Positions 1 through 8,816 of a stretch of 64,000 nt of DNA are shown piece after piece; the first letter of the stretch is position 1; each line of letters starts with the position of its first letter. Location: the NCBI GenBank assembly GCA_014872815.1, contig WKFK01000014.1, positions 310,001-374,000 on the forward strand, given 5' to 3'. Position numbers and translations under genes: made by a program. The notes beneath the pieces were generated by a model, which saw only the letters and a list, made by a program, of their open reading frames with translations, was not told where the DNA came from and ran no database searches. The DNA comes from Paracoccaceae bacterium (GTDB taxonomy: Bacteria; Pseudomonadota; Alphaproteobacteria; Rhodobacterales; Rhodobacteraceae).

Positions 1-417
1 CTACTGGCCGCGGCGCTACAGATGGTGTTGTTTCAAGCGGGACTGCTGGGCGCGTTGGGCGAAAGCCGGTCGGCGTTTTTCTCTGCGTTCCTGTTGACGG
101 TGGCGGGGCTGTATCAGTTCTCCCCCATGAAGGAGGCCTGCCTCTCTAAGTGCCGCATGCCGATGACGTTTTTCATGCAGCATTGGGACGAGGGGCCTTG
201 GAAGAACGGGCTGCGCTTGGGGCTGACCTGTCTGGGATGCTGTTGGGCGTTGATGCTTTTGGCCTTTGTGGGCGGCGTGATGAACATCGGCTTCATGGGG
301 CTGGCCACGCTGATCATGATTTTTGAGAAACTGCCCGACGTCGGGCGTTGGGTGACAAAGCCACTGGGGCTCGTGCTGTTGTGCAGTGCGGCCTATGTGG
401 CGGCGCACGCCCTGTGA
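1..417 (+). CDS. DUF2182 membrane protein (5' end outside window)
   Basis: The reading frame is open from the first base, so only the last 138 residues are visible. They contain a Cys-rich stretch of the form KEACLSKCRMP (about residues 43-53), then several hydrophobic helices ending in a short hydrophobic C-terminus. This Cys-x-x-x-Cys-Arg-x-Pro region is typical of the DUF2182 family, described as predicted metal-binding integral membrane proteins; no reaction is established. The stop lies 23 bp before the DUF1326 gene, a pairing of families often seen together, so the two are probably co-transcribed and work on the same process. Function here is inference only. Confidence 0.75.
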   Translation, partial: LLAAALQMVLFQAGLLGALGESRSAFFSAFLLTVAGLYQFSPMKEACLSKCRMPMTFFMQHWDEGPWKNGLRLGLTCLGCCWALMLLAFVGGVMNIGFMGLATLIMIFEKLPDVGRWVTKPLGLVLLCSAAYVAAHAL

Positions 418-440
418 GGAATACTTAAGGAGGAGCAACC

Positions 441-1133
441 ATGGCATCGGACCGCATTCAAGCGCCCGCCAAGATCGACAACCGCCACCCGGACGCAATG
501 AAATCCGGACTGGGCACCATTCCGTGGACCATCAAAGGGGAGTTGATCCTCAACTGTAACTGTACAGTGTTCTGCCCTTGCGTGGTGAGCCTTGGCCTGC
601 ATCCGCCCACCGAGGGACACTGTCAGACCTGGGGCGGCGTGCGCATTGACGAGGGTCAGTACGGTGACGTGGACCTGTCTGGCCTGAACATCGGTCTGTT
701 GATCGAGATTCCAGGCATGATGAGCCGTGGTAACTGGAAGGTGGCGCTGTTCATTGACGATCGCGCGAGCCCTGAGGCCTACAACGCGCTGGTCGATATC
801 TTTAGCGGTAAAGCCAAAGGCACCACCGGCCTGTTCCAGATTTTGGTGGGCGAGATCATTGGGGTGGAACGTCAGCCGGTGTCTTATGACACGTCTGAGG
901 ATGGCAAGACCCGTCACATCACCGTCGGCAAGAAAATCGAGGGTGTGGTCTATCCGGTGGAAGGCAAGAACAAAGACGAGGAGATTGTGATCTCCAACAC
1001 CAAATACTGGATGGGGCCAGACATCACAGTGGCGACAGCCTCCAAGGGCCGCGTGCGTGCCTTTGGTCGGGTTTGGGATTTTGGCGGGCGCTCTGCTGAG
1101 ATCTGCCAGATCGACTGGCACGGGCCTCGCTAG
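441..1133 (+). CDS. DUF1326 domain-containing protein
   Basis: A 230-residue soluble protein with no signal peptide. Near residue 35 it carries a Cys cluster of the form CNCTVFCPC, the hallmark of DUF1326, which suggests metal or Fe-S binding; the enzymatic role is unknown. A good ribosome site (AAGGAGG) lies just before the ATG. It sits between the DUF2182 membrane protein and a DinB-like gene, with only a few bases between stop and next start, so it is probably in one operon that continues into dmdA. A link to DMSP metabolism is suggested by position only. Confidence 0.8.
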   Translation: MASDRIQAPAKIDNRHPDAMKSGLGTIPWTIKGELILNCNCTVFCPCVVSLGLHPPTEGHCQTWGGVRIDEGQYGDVDLSGLNIGLLIEIPGMMSRGNWKVALFIDDRASPEAYNALVDIFSGKAKGTTGLFQILVGEIIGVERQPVSYDTSEDGKTRHITVGKKIEGVVYPVEGKNKDEEIVISNTKYWMGPDITVATASKGRVRAFGRVWDFGGRSAEICQIDWHGPR

Positions 1134-1138
1134 GACCG

Positions 1139-1660
1139 ATGTCGATGATCACGCCTGAATACTGCCAGATGATGGCCAAGTATAACGCCTGGCAAAACCG
1201 GAATATGCGTGCGGCGTGTGAAACCCTGACCGAGGCAGACTTGCGGGCCGATCGCGGTGCGTTTTTTGGCTCGGTCATGGCGACAATCAATCACATCCTC
1301 TGGGGTGATGCCCTGTGGATGAGCCGTTTGGACGGCGGGGATGGCCCGTCCAAGCCGGCGACTGAACATGCAGATTTGTGCCCAACCTTTGCGGTCTGGG
1401 CGCAGGAACGGACACGCATGGACCAGCGAATCGTGCAGTGGGCAGAAAGTGTTACCATCGAAAGTTTAAGTGGATATTTGAGCTGGCATGCCCAGATGCT
1501 GAACAAAGACATGCGCAAGCCAATGGCGCTGTGTGTGGTGCATCTGTTCAATCATCAGACCCACCACCGCGGCCAAGTACATGCCATGCTGACCGGCTTT
1601 GGTCGCAACACAGAAGACACGGATTTGGTTTTGATGCCTGAGGAGGTTTCATGGCTCTGA
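1139..1660 (+). CDS. DinB family protein
   Basis: A 173-residue protein with the DinB/YfiT four-helix layout. The conserved metal-ligand histidines can be seen in NHILWGD (about residue 43) and HQTHHRGQVH (about residue 138). Members include thiol-dependent S-transferases and bacillithiol or mycothiol-type enzymes, but most have no assigned reaction. The gene starts 5 bp after the DUF1326 stop and its 3' end overlaps the dmdA start by 10 bp, which points to translational coupling with dmdA. The specific substrate cannot be told from sequence. Confidence 0.85.
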   Translation: MSMITPEYCQMMAKYNAWQNRNMRAACETLTEADLRADRGAFFGSVMATINHILWGDALWMSRLDGGDGPSKPATEHADLCPTFAVWAQERTRMDQRIVQWAESVTIESLSGYLSWHAQMLNKDMRKPMALCVVHLFNHQTHHRGQVHAMLTGFGRNTEDTDLVLMPEEVSWL

Positions 1661-2754
1661 TTTCTCCATCGCGGCGCCTGCGCCGTACGCCGTTTTCGGA
1701 CGGTGTCGAGGCGGCGGGTGTTAAGGCTTACACGGTCTACAACCGCATGTTGCTACCGACTGTGTTTCGCTCTGTGGAAGAGGACTACCGCCATCTCAAA
1801 ACCGCGGTGCAGGTTTGGGATGTGGCGGTGGAGCGTCAAGTTGAAGTGCGCGGTCCAGATGCCAGCAAGCTGATGCAGATGCTGACGCCGCGGGATCTGC
1901 GCGGTATGCTGCCGGGGCAGTGCTACTACGTGCCCATCGTGGATGAAACCGGCGGCATGTTGAACGATCCGGTGGCGGTGAAACTCGCCGAGGACCGGTG
2001 GTGGATTTCGATTGCCGACAGTGACTTGCTGTTCTGGGTCAAGGGCATTGCTTATGGCTACAGGTTGGATGTGCTGGTCGACGAGCCAGATGTGAGTCCA
2101 CTGGCTGTGCAAGGGCCGAAGTCTGACGACCTTATGGCGCGGGTGTTTGGGGAGAAAGTACGCGACATCCGGTTTTTCCGCTTTGGTTGGTTTGAGTTTA
2201 AGGGACGCAGCCTTGTGGTGGCGCGGTCTGGCTATTCCAAACAGGGTGGGTTTGAAATCTACGTCGAGGGCAGTGACATCGGCATGCCGCTTTGGAATGC
2301 CCTCATGGAAGCAGGCAAAGATCTGGATGTGCATGCCGGGTGCCCCAATTTGATTGAGCGGATCGAAGGTGGGTTGCTGAGCTATGGCAACGACATGACC
2401 GATGACAACACACCACATGAATGTGGTTTGGGTCGGTTCTGTAACACCAACACCGCGATTGGCTGTGTCGGGCGGGATGCGCTGTTACGCGTGGCGCAGG
2501 AAGGCCCCGTGCGACAGATCCGGCCCGTTGAGATTCATGGCACGGCAGTGCCGCCATGTGGTCAGCTGTGGCCGATCATGGACGGAGACGATCACGTCGG
2601 TAACGTGAGTAGCGCCGCGTGGTCGCCGGATTTCACCACCAACGTGGCGATCGGCATGGTGCGGATGACCCATTGGAAATCCGGCACCGAGGTGGATGTG
2701 GTGACACCGGATGGCGTGCGGCCTGCGACGGTTTACGAGGCCTTCTGGCAATAG
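1651..2754 (+). CDS. dmdA: Dimethylsulfoniopropionate demethylase DmdA
   Basis: A 367-residue GcvT-fold protein. DmdA transfers a methyl group from DMSP to tetrahydrofolate, giving methylmercaptopropionate and 5-methyl-THF, the entry step of the DMSP demethylation route in the cytoplasm. The N-terminus (SPSRRLRRTPF, then GVEAAGVKAYTVYNRMLLP) and the C-terminal part match the Roseobacter DmdA type rather than glycine cleavage T protein, and it is followed by acuI as in Ruegeria pomeroyi. The start overlaps the DinB stop and has an AGGAGG site (TGAGGAGGTTTC) just upstream. GcvT-family relatives (dimethylglycine oxidase-like) are the main alternative; the acuI neighbour argues for DmdA. Confidence 0.88.
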   Translation: MALISPSRRLRRTPFSDGVEAAGVKAYTVYNRMLLPTVFRSVEEDYRHLKTAVQVWDVAVERQVEVRGPDASKLMQMLTPRDLRGMLPGQCYYVPIVDETGGMLNDPVAVKLAEDRWWISIADSDLLFWVKGIAYGYRLDVLVDEPDVSPLAVQGPKSDDLMARVFGEKVRDIRFFRFGWFEFKGRSLVVARSGYSKQGGFEIYVEGSDIGMPLWNALMEAGKDLDVHAGCPNLIERIEGGLLSYGNDMTDDNTPHECGLGRFCNTNTAIGCVGRDALLRVAQEGPVRQIRPVEIHGTAVPPCGQLWPIMDGDDHVGNVSSAAWSPDFTTNVAIGMVRMTHWKSGTEVDVVTPDGVRPATVYEAFWQ

Positions 2755-2842
2755 CGGATGTGGCTGGGGGCGGAGGCCTTCGGCGAGGATATTTTTGGGA
2801 TGAGAAAGCCGGGCGGCGGTCTGGCGCGAGAGGAGAGATAAG

Positions 2843-3835
2843 ATGTTCAAAGCACTGGTGATGGACCAAAACGACGAGGGTTTGGCGAGCGCGTCGATCA
2901 AAGACTTGACGCTGGATGATCTGCCGGACGCAGAGGTCACCGTGGCGGTTGAGTACTCCACGGTGAACTACAAGGACGGTCTATGCCTATCGTCCAAGGG
3001 CGGCGGGCTGGTGCGCAAGTATCCGCATGTGCCGGGCATTGATTTTGCCGGGACTGTGGAGGCGTCAGACGATGATCGCTACAAGCCGGGCGATAAGGTT
3101 GTGCTGACCGGTTGGCGCGTGGGTGAGGCGCATTGGGGCGGCTATGGCCAGAAAGCGCGGGTGAAAGCCGATTGGCTGGTGCCGCTGCCAGAAGGATTGT
3201 CCCCGCAACAGGCGATGGCGGTGGGTACCGCGGGCTTTACGTCGATGCTGTCGGTGATGGCGCTTGAGGATCATGGATTGAAGCCAGGAAACGGCCCGGT
3301 GTTGGTGACCGGCGCAGCGGGCGGTGTGGGCTCTGTGGCGGTCGCGATCCTGGCAAACCTTGGGTATGAGGTCGCCGGGGTGACCGGGCGTCCGGAGAGT
3401 GGCGACTACATCAAATCGCTTGGCGCGACGCAGATTGTGGCGCGGGAAGAGCTCAACGAGACCGTGAAGCGCCCACTGGAGAGCGAGACCTGGGCCGGTT
3501 GCGTCGATGCCGTGGGCGGTGCGATGTTGGCGCGCGTGCTGGGTCAGATGAAGTATGGGGCCTCTGTGGCAGCCGTAGGGTTGGCTGGTGGCGCGGCACT
3601 GCCAGCCACCGTAATCCCGTTCCTGCTCCGCGGTGTGAATCTCTTGGGGATCGACTCGGTGATGCAGCCTTATGACAACCGCTTGCGGGCCTGGGAGCGG
3701 ATCGCCAAAGACCTGCCGATGGACAAACTTGAGGCGATGGTGAAACCCGCAACCCTGTCTGATCTGCCGCAATTGGGCGCAGACATTCTGCAAGGTCAGG
3801 TGCAGGGCCGCGTTGTGGTTGACGTGAACGCGTAA
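2843..3835 (+). CDS. acuI: Acryloyl-CoA reductase AcuI (MDR family)
   Basis: A 330-residue zinc-free medium-chain reductase of the YhdH/YhfP/AcuI group. It reduces acryloyl-CoA to propionyl-CoA with NADPH, detoxifying the acrylate produced from DMSP. The N-terminal GroES-like part includes VEYSTVNYKDGL (about residues 36-47), and the nucleotide-binding segment is VTGAAGGVGSVAVAIL (about residue 155). It lies 88 bp after dmdA on the same strand with a GAGGAGAG ribosome site before the ATG, so a shared transcript is likely. A Rho-independent hairpin follows at 3858-3886. Confidence 0.88.
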   Translation: MFKALVMDQNDEGLASASIKDLTLDDLPDAEVTVAVEYSTVNYKDGLCLSSKGGGLVRKYPHVPGIDFAGTVEASDDDRYKPGDKVVLTGWRVGEAHWGGYGQKARVKADWLVPLPEGLSPQQAMAVGTAGFTSMLSVMALEDHGLKPGNGPVLVTGAAGGVGSVAVAILANLGYEVAGVTGRPESGDYIKSLGATQIVAREELNETVKRPLESETWAGCVDAVGGAMLARVLGQMKYGASVAAVGLAGGAALPATVIPFLLRGVNLLGIDSVMQPYDNRLRAWERIAKDLPMDKLEAMVKPATLSDLPQLGADILQGQVQGRVVVDVNA

Positions 3836-3857
3836 CGACGCGACAACACCTTGAAGC

Positions 3858-3886
3858 AGGCGGGTGAGGAAACTTGCCCGCCTTTT
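3858..3886 (+). terminator. Rho-independent terminator after acuI
   Basis: AGGCGGG (3858-3864) pairs with CCCGCCT (3877-3883), followed by a short T run. It closes the dmdA-acuI unit just before the HIT gene. Confidence 0.6.
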
Positions 3887-3911
3887 GCATGTCTGAAGGA
3901 GGTGTCGCGCC

Positions 3912-4328
3912 ATGAGCTATGACAACGACAATATTTTTGCAAAAATCCTGCGGGGCGAAATCCCAAGCGAGAAGCTTTACGAGGATGACGACACCTATGT
4001 GTTTATGGACATAATGCCACGCGCCGATGGCCATTGTCTGATCATTCCAAAGACGCCGTGTCGCAACATGCTGGACGCCACACCAGAACAGCTGACCGCC
4101 TGCTTGAAAACCGTGCAGAAGATGGGCCATGCGGTGATGAAAGCTTTTGGTGCGGAAGGCGTGACGGTGCAGCAGTTTAACGAGGCGGCTGGTGGGCAGG
4201 AGGTGTTCCACCTGCATTATCATGTGCTGCCGCGCCACGAAGGCATAAAGCTGCGCCCACCGGGTACGATGGCGGATTTTGCGGTGCTGAAAGAGCAGGC
4301 GGATAAGATCCGCGCAGCGCTGGCGTAA
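3912..4328 (+). CDS. HIT family nucleotide hydrolase
   Basis: A 138-residue histidine-triad protein of the HINT type, cytoplasmic, which hydrolyses nucleoside phosphoramidates or similar AMP conjugates. The triad His-x-His-x-His is at residues 100, 102 and 104 (FHLHYHVLPRH), preceded by the usual IIPK strand near residue 44. Length is normal for the family. A GGAGG site precedes the ATG by 6 bases. It stands alone between two hairpins and is probably its own transcription unit. Confidence 0.9.
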   Translation: MSYDNDNIFAKILRGEIPSEKLYEDDDTYVFMDIMPRADGHCLIIPKTPCRNMLDATPEQLTACLKTVQKMGHAVMKAFGAEGVTVQQFNEAAGGQEVFHLHYHVLPRHEGIKLRPPGTMADFAVLKEQADKIRAALA

Positions 4329-4346
4329 ACGCCGCGTTTTGCGCGC

Positions 4347-4374
4347 GTTTCCCGGCTTGACCCCGCCGGGAAAC
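4347..4374. repeat. 10-bp perfect inverted repeat
   Basis: GTTTCCCGGC (4347-4356) and GCCGGGAAAC (4365-4374) form a perfect 10-bp stem with an 8-base loop in the gap between the HIT gene and the aminotransferase gene. There is no T run on the plus strand, so it may be an mRNA-stabilising hairpin or a weak terminator. Confidence 0.5.
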
Positions 4375-4411
4375 GGCGGTTTGGTGCGGGTCCATTCAGG
4401 GGAGGTATCCG

Positions 4412-5632
4412 ATGCTTGACGTAGATTTTGTGCGCAGCCAGTTTCCGGCGTTTTCAGAGCAATCGCTTGAGGGCCAAGCGTTTTTTGAGAATGCTGGTGG
4501 CAGTTATACGTCTGCGCAAGTGATTGACCGGCTGACCCGCTTTTACCGCGAACGCAAAGTGCAGCCTTATGCGCCTTATCGAGCCTCCGAACTTGGCGGC
4601 GCCGAAATGGATGAAGCCCGCGCGCGCCTGGCCGCGTTGATGGGGGTGGAGACGGATGAGGTCTCTTTCGGGCCGTCAACGACGCAGAACACTTATGTTC
4701 TGGCGCAGGCGTTTCGCCAGTGGATGGATCCCGGCGACGCCATCATCGTGACCAATCAGGATCATGAGGCCAACTCTGGCCCATGGCGTCGACTGGCCGA
4801 GGAAGGCATTGAGATTCGCGAATGGAAGATTGATCCGGACACAGGCCACCTTGATCCAGAAAAGCTGATGGAGCTGCTCGATGATCGGGTGCGGTTGGTG
4901 TGTTTTCCGCATTGCTCCAATGTGGTGGGGGAAATCAACCCGGTGGCCAAGATCACGTCGTTGGCCCATGCTGCGGGTGCGTTTGTTTGCGTAGACGGTG
5001 TAAGCTATGCGCCCCATGGCCTGCCAGATGTTGGCGGCATGGGGGCGGATATCTACCTGTTTTCGGCCTATAAGACTTATGGACCACATCAGGGGATCAT
5101 GGTGATCCGGCGCAACATCGGGAATATGCTTCCGAACCAAGGCCACTATTTCAACGGCGATAGCCTGTATAAGCGGTTTACACCTGCCGGACCTGACCAT
5201 GCACAGGTGGCCGCGAGTGCGGGGATGGTGGATTACATAGAGGCGCTGGCGGCGCATCACGGGATCATGGGGGAAACACCTGTGGCGACCGGTGTGGCCG
5301 TGCATGACTTGATGCGGGACCATGAAGAAAGGCTTTTGCAGCCCTTGCTGGATTATGCGGCCTCCAAGAACTCGGTGCGCCTGATTGGTCCAACAGAGGC
5401 CGCCAAACGGGCGCCGACGGTGGCATTGGTGGCCAATGCGCCGGGTGAGGCACTGGCCGCGCAGTTGGCGGGGCGTGGTGTGATGGCGGGGGGCGGTGAT
5501 TTCTATGCGGTCCGCGCGCTAGACGCGATGAATGTGGACACGGATCACGGTGTTTTGAGGGTGAGTTTTGTACACTACACCAGCGAAGCAGAGGTTCAGA
5601 AACTGATTTCCGCACTGGACGACGTATTGTGA
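4412..5632 (+). CDS. Class V aminotransferase / cysteine desulfurase-like protein
   Basis: A 406-residue PLP enzyme of the SufS/NifS-like class V fold. The PLP lysine is K221 in SAYKTYGPHQG, and the PLP-ring Asp/His region is seen in VCVDGVSYAPHG (about residues 192-203). It is related to cysteine desulfurases, but there is no suf or isc gene nearby, and the typical active-site loop cysteine is not obvious, so a selenocysteine lyase or isopenicillin epimerase-like activity is equally possible. A GGGGAGG site precedes the ATG. Substrate unknown. Confidence 0.85.
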   Translation: MLDVDFVRSQFPAFSEQSLEGQAFFENAGGSYTSAQVIDRLTRFYRERKVQPYAPYRASELGGAEMDEARARLAALMGVETDEVSFGPSTTQNTYVLAQAFRQWMDPGDAIIVTNQDHEANSGPWRRLAEEGIEIREWKIDPDTGHLDPEKLMELLDDRVRLVCFPHCSNVVGEINPVAKITSLAHAAGAFVCVDGVSYAPHGLPDVGGMGADIYLFSAYKTYGPHQGIMVIRRNIGNMLPNQGHYFNGDSLYKRFTPAGPDHAQVAASAGMVDYIEALAAHHGIMGETPVATGVAVHDLMRDHEERLLQPLLDYAASKNSVRLIGPTEAAKRAPTVALVANAPGEALAAQLAGRGVMAGGGDFYAVRALDAMNVDTDHGVLRVSFVHYTSEAEVQKLISALDDVL

Positions 5633-5696
5633 TCCAAGCCCGTGGCCTTGCCGTAAGTGTTTGAAAGCACACCAAAGGCGGGGTTCGGACCATCCC

Positions 5697-7106
5697 ATGA
5701 CAGACACTGCTCCACTGACGATCTTGTGGTTTCGTCGCGATTTGCGGCTCTCTGATCATGCGGCTTTGACCGACGCTGCAGCACGCGGGCCAGTCTTGCC
5801 TGTGTTTGTGCTCGACCCCATATTTGAAAGCCTCGGTGCAGCGGCGAAAATGCGCTTGCTGCTGTCTTTGAGAGCCTTGTCGCAGGATCTAGAGGCGCGG
5901 GGGATGCGCCTTGTCCTGCGGTGGGGTGCCGCCTTGCCCGTTCTGCAGGAGCTGGTTGCGGAGAGTGGGGCGGAGGCGGTGTTTTGGAGCCGGGCTTATG
6001 ATGCTCCGTCGGTTGCGCGCGATACTGAGGTAAAGACGGCTTTCAAAGAAGCAGGTGTTCAGGCGCAGAGCTTCACGGGGGCATTGTTGTTTGAACCGTG
6101 GTCGGTGGAGACCGGGCAGGGCGGGCCGTATCGCGTGTATACGCCGTTCTGGAAGGCCGTGCGGCATCGAGACGTGGCAGCGTGTTTAGAGGTGCCGGAA
6201 TTGTCGGGCCCAGCGGATTGGCCGGTCAGCGATGACCTGGAAGCCTGGGCGTTGGGGGCGCAGATGCGCTGTGGTTTTGAGGTGGTTGCAGGTCAGGTAC
6301 AGGCCGGAGAAGCGGATGCGCAGGCGAAACTGGCCTGTTTTCTGGACACGCGGGTTGATGCGTACAAGGCCAAGCGGGATTTTCTCAACGCGGCGGCAAC
6401 GTCCGATCTGTCCGATGCTTTGACCTACGGGGAAATCAGCCCGGCGCAGATGTGGCACGGTGGCCAACGTCGCATGCAGGATGGTGCCGCAGGGGCCGAG
6501 CACTTTCTGAAGGAAATTGTGTGGCGCGAGTTTGCCTGGCATTTGCTGTGGCACTATCCGGCGATGGATCGAGAGAATTGGCGAGAAGACTGGGGGCAGT
6601 TTCACTGGCATGAAAATGCGAGCGATCCGTTCTTTGTTGCCTGGTGTCAGGGTCGGACCGGTGTGGACGTTGTCGATGCGGCCATGCGCGAGCTCTATGT
6701 AACGGGCAAAATGCACAACCGCGCGCGGATGATTGTTGCGAGTTATTTGACCAAACATCTGCGTATGCACTGGCGGTTGGGGCTGCAGTGGTTTGAAGAC
6801 TGTTTGGTGGACTGGGACCCTGCGTCCAATGCGATGGGCTGGCAATGGGTGGCGGGCTGTGGACCAGACGCCGCGCCTTATTTCCGTATCTTCAACCCGG
6901 ACACGCAGGCTGAAAAATTTGACGCCGATGGGGTGTATCGACGCTACTGGCTTGATCCGAACGCGGACGGGGCACAGGCGTTCATGCAGGCGATCCCACG
7001 CAGCTGGCTTCCGGTGTTTGAAACCCCGGTACAGGCGCCGATTGTGGCCTTAAAAGCGGGTCGTGACGCTGCTCTGAAGGCCTACGAAGACTTCAAATCA
7101 CAATAA
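5697..7106 (+). CDS. phrB: Deoxyribodipyrimidine photolyase
   Basis: A 469-residue class I photolyase that splits cyclobutane pyrimidine dimers in UV-damaged DNA using FAD and light. The N-terminal antenna domain begins ILWFRRDLRLSDH. The FAD-binding half contains VWREFAWHLLWHYP, TGKMHNRARMIVASYL and the segment WDPASNAMGWQWVAGCG, all diagnostic. An upstream in-frame ATG at 5661 would add 12 residues, but the conserved start region begins right after 5697, which is chosen. Closely followed by cfa on the same strand (63 bp), though the two functions are not linked. Confidence 0.92.
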   Translation: MTDTAPLTILWFRRDLRLSDHAALTDAAARGPVLPVFVLDPIFESLGAAAKMRLLLSLRALSQDLEARGMRLVLRWGAALPVLQELVAESGAEAVFWSRAYDAPSVARDTEVKTAFKEAGVQAQSFTGALLFEPWSVETGQGGPYRVYTPFWKAVRHRDVAACLEVPELSGPADWPVSDDLEAWALGAQMRCGFEVVAGQVQAGEADAQAKLACFLDTRVDAYKAKRDFLNAAATSDLSDALTYGEISPAQMWHGGQRRMQDGAAGAEHFLKEIVWREFAWHLLWHYPAMDRENWREDWGQFHWHENASDPFFVAWCQGRTGVDVVDAAMRELYVTGKMHNRARMIVASYLTKHLRMHWRLGLQWFEDCLVDWDPASNAMGWQWVAGCGPDAAPYFRIFNPDTQAEKFDADGVYRRYWLDPNADGAQAFMQAIPRSWLPVFETPVQAPIVALKAGRDAALKAYEDFKSQ

Positions 7107-7169
7107 AAACTTGCCGTAAGGCGCTGGTCGCGCTTAGCATTTATGGCACATAAGGAAGAGGGGGCAGAT

Positions 7170-8381
7170 ATGCATCTGACATCGACCAAAGGCGAAGAGA
7201 ACCTACCGCGCTATTTTGCGGCCGTGTTTGACACCGCAAAGAAGATCAACCACGGGCGGATCGACTTTGTGATGGAAGATGGACGCAAGTTTCGGGCGGA
7301 AGGTCCAAAGCCGGGTCCAGTTTGTGAGATGCATGTGCACAATGGGGATACCTTTGCCCGTTTGATGCGCGAAGGCGAACTTGGGTTTTGTGAAGCCTAT
7401 CTGGAAGGGTGGTGGAGCAGCCCCGACTTGCAGGCGTTCTGTGATTTCCTACGCAACGACAATGACGCTCTGAGGGACGGGTTCCCCGGCATGTATTTTG
7501 TGCGTGCTTTTGAGCGACTGCGGCATTGGATGAACACCAACACTAAGACACAAGCCAAGAAAAACATCAGCTACCACTATGACTTAGGTAACGAGTTTTA
7601 TGGATTGTGGCTTGATGACACCATGACCTATTCCTCGGCTATCTTTAAGACCGGTCAGGAAAGCATGGAGGACGCTCAGATCGCCAAATACGCCAGTATG
7701 GTGGATCAGATGGGGGTGAAACCCGGCGATCACGTGTTGGAAATCGGCTGTGGCTGGGGCGGGTTTGCCGAATATGCAGCGAAGGAGCGCGGGCTCAAGG
7801 TGACGGGTCTGACGATCTCCGAGGAGCAGTTGAAGTATGCGAGGGAACGCATTGAGAAGGCAGGGCTTTCTCATATGGTGGATTTCAAACTTCAGGATTA
7901 TCGTGATGAGACGGCAACCTATGATGGGATAGCCAGCATTGAGATGTTTGAGGCCGTTGGGGAAAAGTACTGGCCGGTCTATTTTGAAACCGTGCGGGAG
8001 CGGTTGAAACCGGGTGCGAAGGCGACGTTGCAGATCATCACGCTGACGGAACAACGGTTCGAACAATATCGCAAAGGCGTTGATTTCATTCAGAAGTACA
8101 TCTTCCCTGGCGGAATGCTTCCGAGTCCAACCGCCCTGCGGGAAGAGGTTAAAAAAGCGGGCCTTACTGTGGCTGGCTCCATTGAGTTTGGTGAGAGCTA
8201 CAGCCAGACCCTGCGCCGCTGGCATGAAACATTTAATGACCATTGGGACCGCATCCAGGGCATGGGCTTTGACGAGCGCTTCCGCCGCATGTGGAATTTT
8301 TATCTGACCTCTTGTGCTGCGGCGTTTCGCAGTGGAAGCTGCGACGTGACTCAAATCACGATTGCAAAGCCCGGTACATGA
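7170..8381 (+). CDS. cfa: Cyclopropane-fatty-acyl-phospholipid synthase
   Basis: A 403-residue SAM-dependent enzyme that methylenates unsaturated acyl chains of membrane phospholipids. The SAM-binding motif VLEIGCGWGGFAEYA lies near residue 190, and the family segment YHYDLGNEFYGLWLDDTMTYSSA near residue 130 is clear. The start at 7170 is preferred to 7143 because AAGGAAGAGGGGG lies just before it and the extra nine residues are not conserved-looking. The stop overlaps the start of trgA by 4 bp (ATGA). Could also be a close CFA-like methyltransferase, since the family includes several lipid modifiers. Confidence 0.9.
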   Translation: MHLTSTKGEENLPRYFAAVFDTAKKINHGRIDFVMEDGRKFRAEGPKPGPVCEMHVHNGDTFARLMREGELGFCEAYLEGWWSSPDLQAFCDFLRNDNDALRDGFPGMYFVRAFERLRHWMNTNTKTQAKKNISYHYDLGNEFYGLWLDDTMTYSSAIFKTGQESMEDAQIAKYASMVDQMGVKPGDHVLEIGCGWGGFAEYAAKERGLKVTGLTISEEQLKYARERIEKAGLSHMVDFKLQDYRDETATYDGIASIEMFEAVGEKYWPVYFETVRERLKPGAKATLQIITLTEQRFEQYRKGVDFIQKYIFPGGMLPSPTALREEVKKAGLTVAGSIEFGESYSQTLRRWHETFNDHWDRIQGMGFDERFRRMWNFYLTSCAAAFRSGSCDVTQITIAKPGT

Positions 8382-8812
8382 CCACATCCAACAAGTTGAT
8401 TGCCGCCATCTGTCTTGCCTTCATTGGGGGATTGGTGGCGGAGTTTGTAAAACCCCAAATGCCGGAAGGGTCCGATCCGGGACATTTGACGCTGATCAGT
8501 GCGTTTGTGGGTGTGATTGTCGGGTGGCGTGTTATGGGGCGTCGTGCGGGGCGGAGCGGATCTATCGAGCTTGGTCTGGTTGGCGTTACCTCGCTGGTGT
8601 TTTGGGGACTGTTTGTTTTTGGCATGATAGAAATGCTTGATCTGGCTTACAGTCGACGGTTGGACGAACCGGTGGAGGCGATGGAGCGGGTCGTGACCAT
8701 CGCGCTGGAATATGCGCTGTATTTGGCACACCCCAACATTCTGATCACGCTGTGCGTCGGCGTCGTTGTAAGCGGATTCGCAACCAATTTTGCCGCGCGG
8801 CGTTGGGGATAA
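8378..8812 (+). CDS. trgA: TrgA family membrane protein (tellurite resistance)
   Basis: A 144-residue integral membrane protein with about four hydrophobic helices (near residues 6-22, 36-55, 68-90 and 115-135). It matches the TrgA type from Rhodobacter sphaeroides, where trgAB with cysK contributes to high-level tellurite resistance. The assignment rests largely on gene order, because trgB and cysK follow directly. The ATG at 8378 overlaps the cfa stop; an upstream in-frame start at 8291 would lie within cfa and is rejected. How it protects against tellurite is not known. Confidence 0.8.
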   Translation: MTTSNKLIAAICLAFIGGLVAEFVKPQMPEGSDPGHLTLISAFVGVIVGWRVMGRRAGRSGSIELGLVGVTSLVFWGLFVFGMIEMLDLAYSRRLDEPVEAMERVVTIALEYALYLAHPNILITLCVGVVVSGFATNFAARRWG

Positions 8813-8816
8813 AACA

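Noticed and set aside
3453-4679. 408-codon minus-strand frame over acuI, HIT and aminotransferase genes
   Set aside because: It crosses three well-supported genes and two hairpins; no domain is recognised.
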